From the NCBI GenBank assembly GCA_022777205.1, contig JALFGP010000042.1, forward strand, positions 1 to 45,407: DNA of 45,407 nt, given 5' to 3'. The notes below the pieces were generated by a model. That model was not told where the DNA came from, did no database searches, and saw nothing but the letters and a program-made list of their open reading frames with translations. Shown here piece after piece: positions 7,717 through 16,012 of the stretch (its first letter is position 1; each line of letters starts with the position of its first letter). Source of the DNA: Rikenellaceae bacterium (lineage in GTDB: Bacteria; Bacteroidota; Bacteroidia; Bacteroidales; UBA932). Position numbers and translations under genes: made by a program.

Positions 7717-9345
7717 TTAAATGCGTTCCACCCAGATCGGAGAGGTCCAGAGCCACTGCTGGTCCTTCTGACGCACTCTCACATAGTAATAGTCGGTATC
7801 CCTTTCAGGCTCGTCGTCCTCCATATAGTGTTCGAAGCAGTAGCAGCTCTGAGGCATAGCCCTGTTGAAGAGCAGAGCCTCGCTGAGCCAGCCACGCATA
7901 AAATGGGTTCTGGAACCCTGAAGAAGTTCGGCAAGAGAGTGGGAAAGCTTCTTTCCGTTGAACTCAGCTATGATATTGCCGTCGAGAGGCATCTCCACTT
8001 CGAGAATCACTGCCTGGGTGGCGGAAGTGGTGGTGTTCGGGTTCATATTGGTGTAGAGCTTGAGTTCGGTGGAAGTCTCGCCCACTGAGAGAACTTTCTG
8101 CACGTGGGTGTGGAACTCAGTCTCGCCCTCCTGAGGAGATGTGAAGGCTGCACCCCTGAAGCAAGGTGTCACATTCACGATTCGACCCTTGTCCACAGAG
8201 ATGGCACCCTCCCAAGGGATGTAGGTCTGCTCCCTGTTCCAGCCGAATTCGAGCTTGACCTTGCAGCGGACAGTCTCTCCCTGAGGCATCAGAGGAATGT
8301 GCGGGCCGTTGATGCGGGCGATGAGTTTGCCGTTCTTGATGAGGTCGATATAGTCAATGCAGCTTTCGCCCTCCACATTAAGGTAGATGCGGCGTTTGTT
8401 GCTACGGATTACATCACCCATCACAGCGTCGTTCACTCTGAAATCCACCTTGATCTTGTCTCCGGTGGCGCAGCAGCTGTGCCTTGAACGCAGACCCTCC
8501 CAGATACCGTTGCGGCTGAGTGAAGGAGAGAGCACGCCCACGCGGCCGTCACCGTAACTGCCCGGATAACCCGAGTGCTGGTCCGTGGAACCTATGAAAC
8601 CGAATTTGTGGCCCTGTTCAAGACCGTACTGGATTGTGCCTTCCCAATGACGAGGTCCCATATCGTGAAGGTAAGGATAGTCACCCATATCACTTTCGGT
8701 AAGACCGTGGCGGGAATACATTTCCACGAAAGGAGTCTGGTCGCCCTCTGTGAACTGGTTCCAGTCGTAGCCTCTGTAGCCCTTCTGATAGCCCATATGG
8801 TGAGGGGTCACGAAAACATCCTGGCCCTTGAATTTGTCTTTCCAGTTCTGGATGGAAGTACAGTTGACCAGCGGAGCATTGATGTCCTTGTGCAGTGCAA
8901 CGTGGTCACCGGAAATCATACTGTGGGCCTCATAGCCTATGAATGTGAGAAATTCCCCTTCCTTGTTGTACTCCTTGGTCATCTGAAGGTATTTGTCGTA
9001 GCCACCCCTGCGAAGACGCCCGAAAGCATCTGTGTGATAACCGATTACCCATTTCAGGCGAGGTTCCTTGTTGAGGAGGTTGATGTCCGGCCACATAGCG
9101 TGAGGTGTGACGCTGACGAAGTCCAGCTGGCCTTTTGCCGCTTCGAAGGCATCGCGCATATCACCGTGTCCATAGGTGAGGTTGCAGTGGTTGTGGAGGT
9201 CTCCCCAATAGAGCTTGAGTCCGGTGGAGGAAGGGACCACCTTTTTTACTTCTTTATCGTTTGTGCAGGATTCAAGCAGGTTGCCGGACGCTGCAAGTCC
9301 GAGCAATGACCAGCCTGATGCTTCAAGGAATTTTCTTCTATCCAT
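7717..9345 (-). CDS. DUF3604/PHP-like metal-dependent protein, exported
   Basis: A 542-residue protein resembling DUF3604 proteins, which have a PHP-type metallophosphoesterase fold; no activity is established that I know of. It opens with MDRRKFLEASGW, a twin-arginine-like signal, and has a cysteine at residue 27 that may be lipidated (the lipobox is poor). Likely metal ligands include DLHNH at 49-53, VTPHA, FIGYEAHS, VTPHHMGY, EMYSRHG and STDQHSG, the H-x-H ... H ... D-x-H spread of PHP enzymes. I chose the ATG at 9343-9345; a longer frame to 9498 would run into the coding part of the next gene. It lies 4 bases behind one sulfatase and about 44 before another, which suggests a role in the same pathway, perhaps hydrolysis of a substituted sugar. 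Confidence 0.8.
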   Translation of the reverse strand: MDRRKFLEASGWSLLGLAASGNLLESCTNDKEVKKVVPSSTGLKLYWGDLHNHCNLTYGHGDMRDAFEAAKGQLDFVSVTPHAMWPDINLLNKEPRLKWVIGYHTDAFGRLRRGGYDKYLQMTKEYNKEGEFLTFIGYEAHSMISGDHVALHKDINAPLVNCTSIQNWKDKFKGQDVFVTPHHMGYQKGYRGYDWNQFTEGDQTPFVEMYSRHGLTESDMGDYPYLHDMGPRHWEGTIQYGLEQGHKFGFIGSTDQHSGYPGSYGDGRVGVLSPSLSRNGIWEGLRSRHSCCATGDKIKVDFRVNDAVMGDVIRSNKRRIYLNVEGESCIDYIDLIKNGKLIARINGPHIPLMPQGETVRCKVKLEFGWNREQTYIPWEGAISVDKGRIVNVTPCFRGAAFTSPQEGETEFHTHVQKVLSVGETSTELKLYTNMNPNTTTSATQAVILEVEMPLDGNIIAEFNGKKLSHSLAELLQGSRTHFMRGWLSEALLFNRAMPQSCYCFEHYMEDDEPERDTDYYYVRVRQKDQQWLWTSPIWVERI

Positions 9346-9349
9346 AATA

Positions 9350-10969
9350 TTATTTGTTTTGTCTGTCCATATAGCGGCGGTCACCGTGGAAGAGGACTCT
9401 TTCGCGCTCGTCCGGGTCGGTGTCACCATATTGCTGCTGAGTCTTGTCCAGCAGTTCGTGCAGGTAGAGTCTCTCGGCAGCATAGGCCGGATCGTCATAG
9501 ATGTTGTGCATTTCCCGAGGGTCGTTTACCATATCGTACATTTCCCACTCGTCTATGTCGTTGTAGAAATGTATGAGTTTGAAACGGTCGGTACGTATTC
9601 CGTAATGGCGTTTCACCGAGTGCTCTGCAGGGTATTCATAATAATGGTAATATACGGCCTCCCGCCAGTCCTGAGGCACGGTGCCAGCATTTTCCATAAC
9701 CGGACGCAGGGATCGGCCCTGAATGTCGGAAGGAACCGGGACTCCGGCAAAGTCGAGGAAGGTCGGAGCAAAGTCCACGTTCATACTCAGTGCGGAAGTG
9801 GTGCTGCCGGGCTTGATTGCCGCCGGATAGCGCACGACCACAGGCATCCTCTGACATTCCTCATACATAAACCTCTTGTCGAACCATCCGTGTTCGCCCA
9901 GGAAGAAACCCTGGTCGGAGGTATAGACTATGATGGTATTGTCCAGTTCCCCGCTTTTCTCCAGATAATCCAGCATCTGTCCTATGCTCTGGTCCACAGA
10001 AAGGACTGTGGCAAGATAGTCGCGCATATACTGCTGATACTTCCACCTCACCAGTTCCCTGCCCTTGAGCCCACCGCTGCGGTACTCGGCAATTCTCCCG
10101 GCATAGACGCTGTCCCATTTGGCCTGTACATCCTCAGGCATCCTGAAATAGACCTTGGCCAGGCGGTTGGAAGGCTTGGCAAGCATTTCCTCGCGGGTGA
10201 GGAGCTTGAGGTCCCAGTCTTCGGTGAAGGTATTCTCCAGGCTCATATCCTGACTGTGGGCCGCTGTACCTCTGCCAGAATAGTCGTCAAACAGGTTTTC
10301 CGGCTCCGGGAAGACGCGGTCGTTGTATATGCCCAGGTTCTGCGGGGCAGGCATCCAGTTGCGGTGCGGTGCCTTGTGGTGCATCATCAGGCAGAAAGGT
10401 TTGCTCCTGTCGCGGGAGTCGAGGTATTCTATGGCCTTGCGGGTGATGATTTCGGTGACATAGCCCTTTTCGGTGATTTCCTCGCCCATCTGCTCGAACT
10501 GGGGGTCGTAATAGTCGCCCTGTTCCTCCTGGCCGGAAAGCACGCTCCAGAAATCGAAGCCCTGAGGCTCTGAAATGAGGTGCCATTTGCCTACGATTGC
10601 GGTTTCATAACCTGCTCCCTGAAGCAGTTTAGGGAAGGACTGCTGGTCCCCGTTGAAGACGCAGGCATTGTCGGTAAAGCCGTTTTCGTGGCTGAATTTG
10701 CCGGTCAGTATGCAGGCCCTGGATGGACCTGAAAGGGCATTGGCGGCGTAGCAATTGTCAAACCTCATTCCCTCGGCAGCGATTCTGTCCATATTCGGGG
10801 TTTCGAACAGCGTCCCACCATAGCAGGACATAGCCTGGGTGGTGTGGTCGTCCGTCATTATGAACAGAATGTTCGGCTGCTTGGGTTGGTTCCCGTCGTT
10901 GCCGCAGGATGCAAGTGAGGCTGCGGCAAGCGGGAGTGACAGAAATAGTTTAGTATTATGATTATACAT
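9350..10969 (-). CDS. S1-family sulfatase, probably N-acetylglucosamine-6-O-sulfatase (S1_11-like)
   Basis: A type I sulfatase, 539 residues, with a lipoprotein signal (LAAASLASC, lipid Cys22). Motifs: IMTDDH with metal Asp40/Asp41, active-site NALSGPSRACILTG with S80 to become formylglycine, VGKWH, HHKAPHRNWMP, and TSDQGFFLGEHGWFDKRFMY. The MHHKAPHR stretch and the long insert after it resemble the GlcNAc-6-O-sulfatase group of S1. Its place immediately after GH88 and PL12 matches BT4656 of the B. thetaiotaomicron heparin locus, a known 6-O-sulfatase. The gene follows the PL12 gene by 14 bases. The substrate call rests on motif likeness and synteny; membership of S1 itself is secure. Confidence 0.87.
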   Translation of the reverse strand: MYNHNTKLFLSLPLAAASLASCGNDGNQPKQPNILFIMTDDHTTQAMSCYGGTLFETPNMDRIAAEGMRFDNCYAANALSGPSRACILTGKFSHENGFTDNACVFNGDQQSFPKLLQGAGYETAIVGKWHLISEPQGFDFWSVLSGQEEQGDYYDPQFEQMGEEITEKGYVTEIITRKAIEYLDSRDRSKPFCLMMHHKAPHRNWMPAPQNLGIYNDRVFPEPENLFDDYSGRGTAAHSQDMSLENTFTEDWDLKLLTREEMLAKPSNRLAKVYFRMPEDVQAKWDSVYAGRIAEYRSGGLKGRELVRWKYQQYMRDYLATVLSVDQSIGQMLDYLEKSGELDNTIIVYTSDQGFFLGEHGWFDKRFMYEECQRMPVVVRYPAAIKPGSTTSALSMNVDFAPTFLDFAGVPVPSDIQGRSLRPVMENAGTVPQDWREAVYYHYYEYPAEHSVKRHYGIRTDRFKLIHFYNDIDEWEMYDMVNDPREMHNIYDDPAYAAERLYLHELLDKTQQQYGDTDPDERERVLFHGDRRYMDRQNK

Positions 10970-10983
10970 TATGGAAAGTATGA

Positions 10984-13017
10984 TTACAGTTTCCAGGAGA
11001 GTTTCTTCTTCTTGTTCTTGCCCACTTTCACCTCAACGGCAACTCCGCTCTCGGAATAGCCCTTGTCGGTAAATCTGGCAGTGACATTTTCCTCACCCGC
11101 CTTCTGTTTAGGATAGATGACGGTTATGAAGCGTACCGGGTCGTCGCTTTCCTTCTTCTGCTTGAAGCTTGCGTCGATTCTCTGGACTTTCTTCTGGTAG
11201 TCGCTTGATTGCCAGCCCTTTTCCTTCTTCATCTGCATCTGTTCCATATCGTCGCAGAAGCACTGGAGATAGAAGTTGCTTTCGCCTTCGAAATTGCTGT
11301 GGAAGTGCATATCCTCACGGCTGTTAGGTACGTCTCCCTTAGGCATCTGATAGTGCAGGTTCACCCAACCCTTCATCTTGCCCACGGCCTCATCCACAAT
11401 GACGAAATATTTCTCGTCCACGAAGAATACCGTGCGCCTGTGGGTGAGGTTCTTGTAGCTTGGATGTTCGGTCACAAGCACCTGCACATCACCTTCCGGC
11501 TGCCAGAGTATGGTCTTGGAATCCACCTTATCCACATCCTGGTCGTTCACAACGAGGGTATTGTGGTGGGAAGTGGCACGGAACCATTTTCTCCATTCCA
11601 TAATCTCCGGGTCCTTGCCCTCATAGACATAGGAACCTGAATCCTGGAAGAGGCATTTGCCGTTGTACCACAATTCGAAGGTACCGAAATCCGGCTGGGC
11701 GTGCCACTCTCCTGCAGGTCCTGCCTTTACGACCATCTGGAGCGCATCCTGTCCCCAGCCGTTTCGGAACACGAAGAAACCGGCATCAAGGAAGCCCTTT
11801 GAAAGGTGCTCAGGCAATGTACCCTGCTCGCCTTCGGTTGCGAAGTAGCGGATGACCTGATTGTCCGGGAAAACTTGAGCCCATTTCTTGTAGTTGTTGA
11901 GCATCACCCTTTTGTTGGTGATTTTCGCGTCGCTGAAACAAGGGTTGGTGTAGTCCGGATACATTATGTCGGTGTAGAACATAATCATATTTTCCACTGC
12001 ATCCCAGTAGGATTTCGGAAACTCGTTTGCGAAACCGTTGAGGTCTGCTATCTGCAGGGCCTTGTAGAAAATCTCTATGGTTGCAAGGTGGTAGTGAGGG
12101 TCCAGTTCATAATGGCCGCCGTCAGGGAGCACCTGCTTCTGAACTTCGCGGTTGAGAATGTCCACACCGCTCTTTCTCCAGCTCTCGGCTTCCTTGAATT
12201 CAGGGAAGAAGGAACCTGCCATAAGCATACGCTGAGCCTCGAAAAGAAGGTGGTTGCCCTGCTTGGACCAGTTGTGGGAAATGTGGTCGGCGTGGCGGTG
12301 GTAGTTCACAAGGAACTCGGTGAGAAACTCCGGAGTGAAGGAAGGAGAGTCGATGAAGAGCTGGAACTGCATACACTGGTCCTGCAGACGGTGGCTCACT
12401 TCGAGAGGCCTCCAGGCATAGCGGGAATTCTCGGCATCCTCCTTAAGCTGGGTATCTGCATTGATTTCATATTCGGACTTGTCAATCTTCACGAGCGGGT
12501 TCTTGCGTATCCAGTCGATGTACTCTTTGGTCCATTCCACGGCGTATTTTTCATCACCGCTGGTGCGGTAGGCAAGTCCCATAGGCATAAACCATTTGTG
12601 GCGGTGCAACTGCCAGCGGAGTTCGTTGTCCTGAACCGGCCAATAGCGCCAATTGATGTCTTCGCCATAGAAATAAGAAGGCTGGTAGCCCTTGTGGGAG
12701 AAGAACTTGTGCTCCAAGGCCTCGTCCGCCCATTTCTGCTGTTCCTTGTTGATTTTCACCTTCTTGGCATTCCTTATTTCCGGTGTGCAGATGCCCTTGC
12801 GGTTGCGGTAATAGTCCAAAAGGGCAGCCGCTGCGGCATTGTCGTCACCGCTTTGATGTGCGGCCTTCACGCTGGCAAGTCCGGGTGCATTGAGATTCAG
12901 TAGTTCGAAGACTTCCGGCTTGAGCTCAGGTTCGGTGTTCTTCCAGGTGCTTTCCTGGGCGCCGAGAGTCGGGACTAAAGCCAAGGCTGCGGCAATGGTT
13001 ATCAGTATGCGTTTCAT
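10984..13017 (-). CDS. PL12 heparinase III-type heparan sulfate lyase, periplasmic
   Basis: Predicted to cleave heparan sulfate by beta-elimination, leaving unsaturated uronic acid ends for GH88. The 677 residues start with a plain Sec signal (MKRILITIAAALALVPTLGA) without a lipobox, pointing to the periplasm. An N-terminal alpha/alpha toroid is followed by a beta-sandwich heparinase II/III-like domain (from about 430). Catalytic residues are N255 (SKQGNHLLFE), Y309 (DPHYHLA) and H439 (GEWHAQPD). All three are offset by exactly 15 from the N240/Y294/H424 I recall for Pedobacter heparinus heparinase III, strong support for PL12. The C-terminus is very basic (GKNKKKKLSWKL). It overlaps closely with GH88 (2-base gap), as BT4657-BT4658 do. 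Confidence 0.92.
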   Translation of the reverse strand: MKRILITIAAALALVPTLGAQESTWKNTEPELKPEVFELLNLNAPGLASVKAAHQSGDDNAAAAALLDYYRNRKGICTPEIRNAKKVKINKEQQKWADEALEHKFFSHKGYQPSYFYGEDINWRYWPVQDNELRWQLHRHKWFMPMGLAYRTSGDEKYAVEWTKEYIDWIRKNPLVKIDKSEYEINADTQLKEDAENSRYAWRPLEVSHRLQDQCMQFQLFIDSPSFTPEFLTEFLVNYHRHADHISHNWSKQGNHLLFEAQRMLMAGSFFPEFKEAESWRKSGVDILNREVQKQVLPDGGHYELDPHYHLATIEIFYKALQIADLNGFANEFPKSYWDAVENMIMFYTDIMYPDYTNPCFSDAKITNKRVMLNNYKKWAQVFPDNQVIRYFATEGEQGTLPEHLSKGFLDAGFFVFRNGWGQDALQMVVKAGPAGEWHAQPDFGTFELWYNGKCLFQDSGSYVYEGKDPEIMEWRKWFRATSHHNTLVVNDQDVDKVDSKTILWQPEGDVQVLVTEHPSYKNLTHRRTVFFVDEKYFVIVDEAVGKMKGWVNLHYQMPKGDVPNSREDMHFHSNFEGESNFYLQCFCDDMEQMQMKKEKGWQSSDYQKKVQRIDASFKQKKESDDPVRFITVIYPKQKAGEENVTARFTDKGYSESGVAVEVKVGKNKKKKLSWKL

Positions 13018-13019
13018 AA

Positions 13020-14294
13020 TCAGAGAGTTTTATAAGTCAAACCTTTGAGGGCCATATAGCGTTTGATAGCCTCCAGAAAATAGTAGTCTGCGTAGTTGAG
13101 AGGTGTGTCGATTTCGGAACCGTGATGGAGCGAGCCGACTGAGTGCTTGAGCACAAATCCGCAATTGGTGCCCGGTTCTGCGAGATAGTCCGGACCTGCA
13201 AGACTGCGGAGGAGTTTCTCGGCGTAGTCGTAATATTTCTGCCCGTCCTGAACGAAGCCGCCCAGTTCAAAGAGGGCGCAAGCAGTCACGGCAGCGGCTG
13301 AGGCATCACGTGGAGTCTTGTCGGATGCAGGAGCATCATAATCCCAATATGGGACACCGTCCTGTGTGGTCACCCGGGACATTATCATATCCGCAATCGC
13401 ACAGGCGAAGTTGAGATATTTTTCATCCTTGAACTGACGGTAGCAGGCGGTATAGCCATATACACCCCAAGCCTGTCCGCGCGCCCAGGCAGAGTCATCG
13501 TTCTTGCCCTGGAAGGTCTGGCGGCACTGCACTGTGCCGTCGTTGTTGTAACTTACCACGTGCCAGGAGGTGTGGTCCTCACGGAAATGGTTGGCCATAG
13601 TCTTGTCGGCGTGGCGGCGTGCAACGTCGAGGTATTTGTTGTCGCCTGTGAGACGGTTGGCTTCGAAAAGCAGGTCGAGGTTCATCATATTGTCGATGAT
13701 GACAGGGAAGTTCCACGGACCGAAATCCCAGGAACGTATGGCTCCGATGCGGCTGTCGAAACGGCTGCAGAGGTTGTCGGCTGTGTTCACGATTACGGAC
13801 TTGATGGTGTCGGCAGGACTGAGCCTGAGGGCGTTACCATAGCTGCACTCGATCATAAAGCCAAGGTCGTGGGTCTCGGTGTATTTGCTGATCGGGAACA
13901 TCAGGTTGGTGTATTCCACTGCGTAAGCCTCAGCCTTTTTGTTGCCGGTGAGTTCGTAGGCATACCAGAGGGAGCCCGGGAAGAAGCCGCTGGTCCAGTT
14001 GTAGACATCGCAAGAACGGAGTGTGCCCATAAGTTCAGGGGCGCACTGCTTGCGGAGGCTGTCCTTGAAGGTGGCCGGGTCCTGGTCGAGCTGCCAGCCG
14101 AGGAAGTCCAGGTCGTAGCCCACCCAGATTGAGCGAGGCATCTCCCCTGTGCCCTCGAGCTCCTTTGCCTGGCTCAGAAGCTGGGTTACAGATGTGTCGA
14201 TGGCATTTTTGAGCCAATGGTTATCTTCGCGGCAGGTGCAGGAAACTGCGAGCAGCAGAGCCGCAATGGTGGTCAGTAGAAGTGTCTTTTTCAT
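13020..14294 (-). CDS. GH88 unsaturated glucuronyl hydrolase
   Basis: Removes the delta-4,5-unsaturated uronic acid that lyases leave at the non-reducing end of glycosaminoglycan oligosaccharides. I chose the ATG at 14292-14294 (424 aa), which opens a clear lipoprotein signal (MKKTLLLTTIAALLLAVSC); an upstream start would fall inside susD. The body is the (alpha/alpha)6 barrel of GH88: NWTSGFFPGSLWYAYELT, THDLGFMIECSYGNAL with D143, and IIDNMMNLDLLF with D201, the two aspartates expected for the hydration mechanism, then WARGQAWGVYGYT. The C-terminus has the usual TPLNYADYYFLEA motif. It follows susD by 14 bases and precedes the PL12 lyase by 2. Confidence 0.95.
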   Translation of the reverse strand: MKKTLLLTTIAALLLAVSCTCREDNHWLKNAIDTSVTQLLSQAKELEGTGEMPRSIWVGYDLDFLGWQLDQDPATFKDSLRKQCAPELMGTLRSCDVYNWTSGFFPGSLWYAYELTGNKKAEAYAVEYTNLMFPISKYTETHDLGFMIECSYGNALRLSPADTIKSVIVNTADNLCSRFDSRIGAIRSWDFGPWNFPVIIDNMMNLDLLFEANRLTGDNKYLDVARRHADKTMANHFREDHTSWHVVSYNNDGTVQCRQTFQGKNDDSAWARGQAWGVYGYTACYRQFKDEKYLNFACAIADMIMSRVTTQDGVPYWDYDAPASDKTPRDASAAAVTACALFELGGFVQDGQKYYDYAEKLLRSLAGPDYLAEPGTNCGFVLKHSVGSLHHGSEIDTPLNYADYYFLEAIKRYMALKGLTYKTL

Positions 14295-14308
14295 TTCGTG
14301 TCTATTTT

Positions 14309-16000
14309 TTATTCCCAACCAGGATTTTGTTTGAATTGTTTGCAAAGGTCTTTTTCACGCTGAGGAATCGGGAGCAGTTCGCTCTTGTTCTTTTTGGTGT
14401 ATTTTGCAACCACGTAGTTGTACGACTCATTATTGTTGTTTTCAGGAATCCAGAGTTTCTTGAGCGCCTGGTCGGTCTCCTGGATGGTCTCGCAATAGAT
14501 GCCCCATCTCACGAGGTCCGTACGGCGGTGTCCCTCGAAAGCCAGTTCCCATTTGCGCTCGTCCCGGACGGCTTTCTGAAAACTTGTGTAGTCCAGGTTT
14601 TTGAGGTCGCATACGGAAGTGTCGTCTGGATTGCCGTAACCGCGCCTGCGCACCTTGTTGATTGCAGAATAAGCTTCGGCAGTAGGGCCTCCGTACAGTT
14701 CGTTGATGGCCTCGGCATAGAGCAGGAGCACATCGGAATAACGAAGGAAATACCAGTTGATATTGGACTTGTCGCTGTTAATTAATCTGTTGACTGAGTT
14801 TACATATTTCTGTTCATCCCATTTTGCAGGAGTATAAGCCTGTTTTGCCTTCTGCTTCTTGGTCGGGTCGGCCTCGTTGGCAATGGCAGTTTCTTCGGAA
14901 TCCTTGTCGCTCTTGCATATGAGCATCCAGTCATCGGAATATTTGTAATTCGCAACTGACAGAGCGCAGCGGATGTCGCCAGTGTGTTCTCTCCACTCAT
15001 ACACAAAAGGAAGGACTGCATACTGGTTGGCAGCACAACTGCCCCTCTCGCCTGCAATGAATGTGGTCTTCACACCGTTCCACTTGCCTATTCTTCCGCA
15101 AGGGTCGGACGAACCTCCACCGGTGGTGTAGCTGTAGAAAGAAATCTCGATAAGGCTCTCGGTCGGGTCCCACTGACCGTTGCAGGTGTTCTTCCAGAGC
15201 TGCTCATAGTCCGGGAGAAGGTCGTGCTTACCGGAGTGAACCAGACTTCCGGCCACCTCGACTGCATCCTTCCATTTCTCCGTGTTCTGCACAGGCCATC
15301 CTGCCCAGGTGCAGTAAACCTTGGCGAGCAGTCCCAGCGCCGCACCCTTGGAGAAGCGGTAGTGGTTGTTCTTGCGGTAATTGTCCTCAGTTGCATATGG
15401 GAGAATGTCTGCGGCATAACGCAAATCTTTCTCTATGAACTTATAAACGTCCTCAGGGTCGGCCTGCACAAACTCGTCTGCCTTCTGGTAGGACTGGGCA
15501 GTGGAAGTAATCAAAGGCACACTGTTCCATCTGCGGACGAGTTCGAAATAGAACATAGCCCTCAGACACCTTGCCTCCGCGATGTAAATCACCGTCCTTG
15601 CATAATCCTCTTCAGTGTATTCGTCCATCTTGAGGGAAACTCTCTCAAGGAAGTCGTTGGCACGGTAAATACCCTTGTAGAGCACCTGCCAGGTGTCCTG
15701 AATCTGGGACTGGGTGGTCGGGAAAGCGTTGGTCGGTACAATTCGCCAGTTCTCAGTGCTGCTTCCCTCAACCTGGGAGATGTCAGTTCCCATATTAAGG
15801 AAGAAGGAAAGGTTCATCGCATAAGCGCCATCCTCAACGAGGGTACGGTAAACGCCGTTCAGCACAGACTCTGCCTCGTCGGCATCATTGATATATTCAT
15901 TCTTGTCAATTTCTGTCAGGCTCTTTTCCGTAAGAAAGGCACAGGATGAGAATGCCAGAAGGCCTGCTGCAAGAATAGCAATGTATTTTATCTTGTTCAT
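14309..16000 (-). CDS. SusD/RagB-family glycan-binding lipoprotein
   Basis: Surface lipoprotein that forms the lid of the SusC transporter and binds the glycan to be imported. 563 residues with a lipobox (GLLAFSSC, Cys20), an N-terminal SusD-like TPR region (EAESVLNGVYR, then IYRANDFLERV), a RagB C-terminal half with WELAFEGHRRTDLVRWG, and the typical end KQNPGWE. The gene follows its SusC partner by 12 bases. By position it matches BT4659. The ligand, inferred from the neighbours, is heparin/heparan sulfate oligosaccharide. Confidence 0.96.
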   Translation of the reverse strand: MNKIKYIAILAAGLLAFSSCAFLTEKSLTEIDKNEYINDADEAESVLNGVYRTLVEDGAYAMNLSFFLNMGTDISQVEGSSTENWRIVPTNAFPTTQSQIQDTWQVLYKGIYRANDFLERVSLKMDEYTEEDYARTVIYIAEARCLRAMFYFELVRRWNSVPLITSTAQSYQKADEFVQADPEDVYKFIEKDLRYAADILPYATEDNYRKNNHYRFSKGAALGLLAKVYCTWAGWPVQNTEKWKDAVEVAGSLVHSGKHDLLPDYEQLWKNTCNGQWDPTESLIEISFYSYTTGGGSSDPCGRIGKWNGVKTTFIAGERGSCAANQYAVLPFVYEWREHTGDIRCALSVANYKYSDDWMLICKSDKDSEETAIANEADPTKKQKAKQAYTPAKWDEQKYVNSVNRLINSDKSNINWYFLRYSDVLLLYAEAINELYGGPTAEAYSAINKVRRRGYGNPDDTSVCDLKNLDYTSFQKAVRDERKWELAFEGHRRTDLVRWGIYCETIQETDQALKKLWIPENNNNESYNYVVAKYTKKNKSELLPIPQREKDLCKQFKQNPGWE

Positions 16001-16012
16001 ATCGGTTTCCGT

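Noticed and set aside
9346..9498. Longer N-terminus for the DUF3604 protein
   Set aside because: The extension would overlap the sulfatase coding sequence, and its residues are a frame-shadow of it; the ATG at 9345 opens a proper RRKFL signal.
9215..10573. Plus-strand open frame of 452 codons
   Set aside because: Antisense to the S1 sulfatase, which has full motifs; no family features in the plus-strand product.
11806..12903. Plus-strand open frame of 365 codons
   Set aside because: Antisense to the periplasmic PL12 lyase with its intact catalytic residues.
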